A stretch of DNA of 36,984 nt, from NCBI GenBank assembly GCA_913048065.1, contig CAJWVG010000009.1, positions 1 through 36,984 of the forward strand, written 5' to 3'. Of the stretch, positions 35,488-36,984 are shown piece after piece. The notes below the pieces were generated by a model, which saw only the letters and a program-made list of their open reading frames with translations, was not told the origin of the DNA and searched no databases. The stretch's first letter is position 1, and each line of letters opens with the position of its first letter. The DNA comes from an uncultured Gammaproteobacteria bacterium (GTDB lineage Bacteria > Pseudomonadota > Gammaproteobacteria > GCA-002705445 > GCA-002716945). The position numbers were made by a program, and so were the translations under genes.

Positions 35488-36437
35488 TAATTTCTAGAAC
35501 CCCTTTAAGAGTTTCATTTGTAGGTGGGGGCACTGACATGAAATATTTCTATAAACAAACACCTGGCAGTGTTATATCTATGGCCATTGATAAATATATA
35601 TATATTATAGTAAAAAAAAGATATGATAAGAATATTGTTTTAAACTATAGCGAAAGAGAAATTGTTTCTTCTGTAAAAGAAATTAAGCACACCTTAATTA
35701 AGGCATGTCTAGACATGGTTGATATTAAAGATTCTATTGAAATCACCTCAATAGCTGATATTCCATCTCAAGGCTCTGGACTAGGCTCTTCTAGTACATT
35801 TACAGTAGGACTTTTGAATGCTCTATTTACACTAAAAGGGGAGAATCTAGATCAAGAAGAGTTGGCTAGATTAGCATGTAAAATTGAAATTGATATTTGT
35901 AATGCACCTATTGGAAAACAAGATCAATATGGCGCTAGCATTGGAGGATTAAAAAAGATTACTTTTCAATCAAATGAAGATGTTAAAATAGAAATTATTG
36001 CGGATAATAATAACCTTTATAGGAATCTAGAGAATCAACTTATTATAGTGAATTCTAATATTGTGCGATCTGCTTCAGAGATATTAGAAAAGCAGAAGAA
36101 AAATATTTCAACAAATATTGATAGATTAAAGTTTTTTCCTGCTTTAGTTGATCAATTTGAAGAATACCTTAATAATCAATCTTTTGAAGCAATATATGCA
36201 CAACTAGATCATTACTGGAAAGAGAAGAAAACGTTAGTACAGTCTTCTGTTAAGAAAGATTTAGAGAAGATATACGACTTTCACGTACCTGAATATTGCC
36301 ATTCTGGAAAAATATGTGGGGCAGGAGGTGGAGGATATTTTATGTTCTTCAAAAAAGAAGATAATGGTTTAAATTTAAAAGAATATTTTGATGTGAAGAT
36401 TGATAGATCTGGATCAGTTATTATATATAATAACTGA
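35484..36437 (+). CDS. hddA: GHMP kinase, D-glycero-D-manno-heptose 7-phosphate kinase (HddA)-like
   Basis: 'ISRTPLRVSFVGGGTDM', 'IPSQGSGLGSSSTFTVGLLNAL', 'GKQDQYGASIGG', 'KICGAGGGGYFMFF'. Confidence 0.82.
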   Translation: MIISRTPLRVSFVGGGTDMKYFYKQTPGSVISMAIDKYIYIIVKKRYDKNIVLNYSEREIVSSVKEIKHTLIKACLDMVDIKDSIEITSIADIPSQGSGLGSSSTFTVGLLNALFTLKGENLDQEELARLACKIEIDICNAPIGKQDQYGASIGGLKKITFQSNEDVKIEIIADNNNLYRNLENQLIIVNSNIVRSASEILEKQKKNISTNIDRLKFFPALVDQFEEYLNNQSFEAIYAQLDHYWKEKKTLVQSSVKKDLEKIYDFHVPEYCHSGKICGAGGGGYFMFFKKEDNGLNLKEYFDVKIDRSGSVIIYNN

Positions 36438-36442
36438 TCCAG
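36409..36442. repeat. Perfect 34-bp palindrome spanning the hddA stop codon, between convergent genes
   Basis: CTGGATCAGTTATTATATATAATAACTGATCCAG is its own reverse complement (17-bp arms). Contains the last hddA codons and stop TGA at 36435-36437. Confidence 0.9.
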
Positions 36443-36454
36443 CATATTTAATTA

Positions 36455-36984
36455 CTAGTATCTGTATTCATCTTTCTTAAATGGACCCTCAACCTTAACT
36501 CCAATGTAATCTGCTTGATTTTTTGTCAGAATAGTCAAGTCAGCATCAAGATGTTCTAGGTGTAATCTTGCAACCTCTTCATCAAGCTCTTTAGGTAAAT
36601 TATATAGTCCAACTTCAGGCTTTTCTTTTGCTAAAAATAGCTGCGCTAGTACTTGATTTGCAAATGATGTTGACATAACAAAGCTTGCATGTCCTGTTGC
36701 ACATCCTAAATTTACTAGTCTACCTTCGGCTAATAGAAATATTTCTTTACCATCAGGAAAGGTGTACCTATCATATTGAGCTTTGATTTGTTCTCTCTTA
36801 GCATCTGAGTCATTTAAAGCATCTACTTGGATTTCATTGTCAAAGTGACCAATATTGCAAACAATAGCTTGATCTCTCATTTGTCTCATATGTTCGAGAG
36901 TGATGATATCTTTATTTCCAGTAGTTGTTACAAAAAGATGACCTTTATCTAGCACACTTTCTAGTGTTCGAACTTCAAAACCTT
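36455..36984 (-). CDS. ahcY: S-adenosylhomocysteine hydrolase, C-terminal part (truncated by window edge)
   Basis: '[44 protein letters not shown]', '[28 protein letters not shown]', C-terminal '[13 protein letters not shown]'. Frame stays open to 36984. Confidence 0.93.
   Translation of the reverse strand, partial: GFEVRTLESVLDKGHLFVTTTGNKDIITLEHMRQMRDQAIVCNIGHFDNEIQVDALNDSDAKREQIKAQYDRYTFPDGKEIFLLAEGRLVNLGCATGHASFVMSTSFANQVLAQLFLAKEKPEVGLYNLPKELDEEVARLHLEHLDADLTILTKNQADYIGVKVEGPFKKDEYRY

Noticed and set aside
1-36984. CRISPR arrays, transposases, integrases or phage structural genes
   Set aside because: Looked for in the translations and sequence; no regularly spaced direct repeats and no recombinase-like ORF seen.

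Overview
This low-GC window is almost entirely a bacterial surface-polysaccharide locus (O-antigen, capsule or S-layer glycan). It is split in two by a housekeeping block on the opposite strand: M1 peptidase, small membrane protein, sulfotransferase-like protein, class IV aminotransferase and a tRNA with anticodon CAT. The left part encodes a nearly complete nonulosonic (legionaminic-type) acid pathway: NeuB/LegI, NeuC/LegG, LegB, LegC and LegF. It also carries an SLBB export protein, a Wzi-like outer-membrane protein, GpmA and an HldE-type kinase. The right part encodes a UGD-like protein, an APS-kinase-like protein, a small nucleotidyltransferase, Wzz, a PtmE-like CBS-nucleotidyltransferase, Wzy, Wzx, glycosyltransferases, a GDP-sugar module (C-methyltransferase, GDPMH-like Nudix, Gmd-like protein, cupin, Gmd, perosamine-synthase-like protein), GmhA/HddA heptose enzymes, a PglC-like phosphoglycosyltransferase and GalE. 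The window ends in a truncated ahcY. The most interesting feature is a minus-strand gene pair divergent from neuB. It consists of a fused alpha-beta thiamine-dependent 2-oxoacid dehydrogenase E1 and a protein with a lipoyl domain, a PSBD-like linker and a NeuD/PglD-type left-handed beta-helix acyltransferase. That second protein looks like an E2 whose CoA-acyltransferase core has been replaced by an amino-sugar N-acyltransferase. It suggests a previously undescribed route in which a 2-oxoacid-derived acyl group passes from lipoyl directly to the sugar amine. A second notable candidate is a 370-aa protein with DEG, HP and STT motifs in the order seen in bacterial sialyltransferases. All family calls come from reading motifs in the translations; no database search was run.
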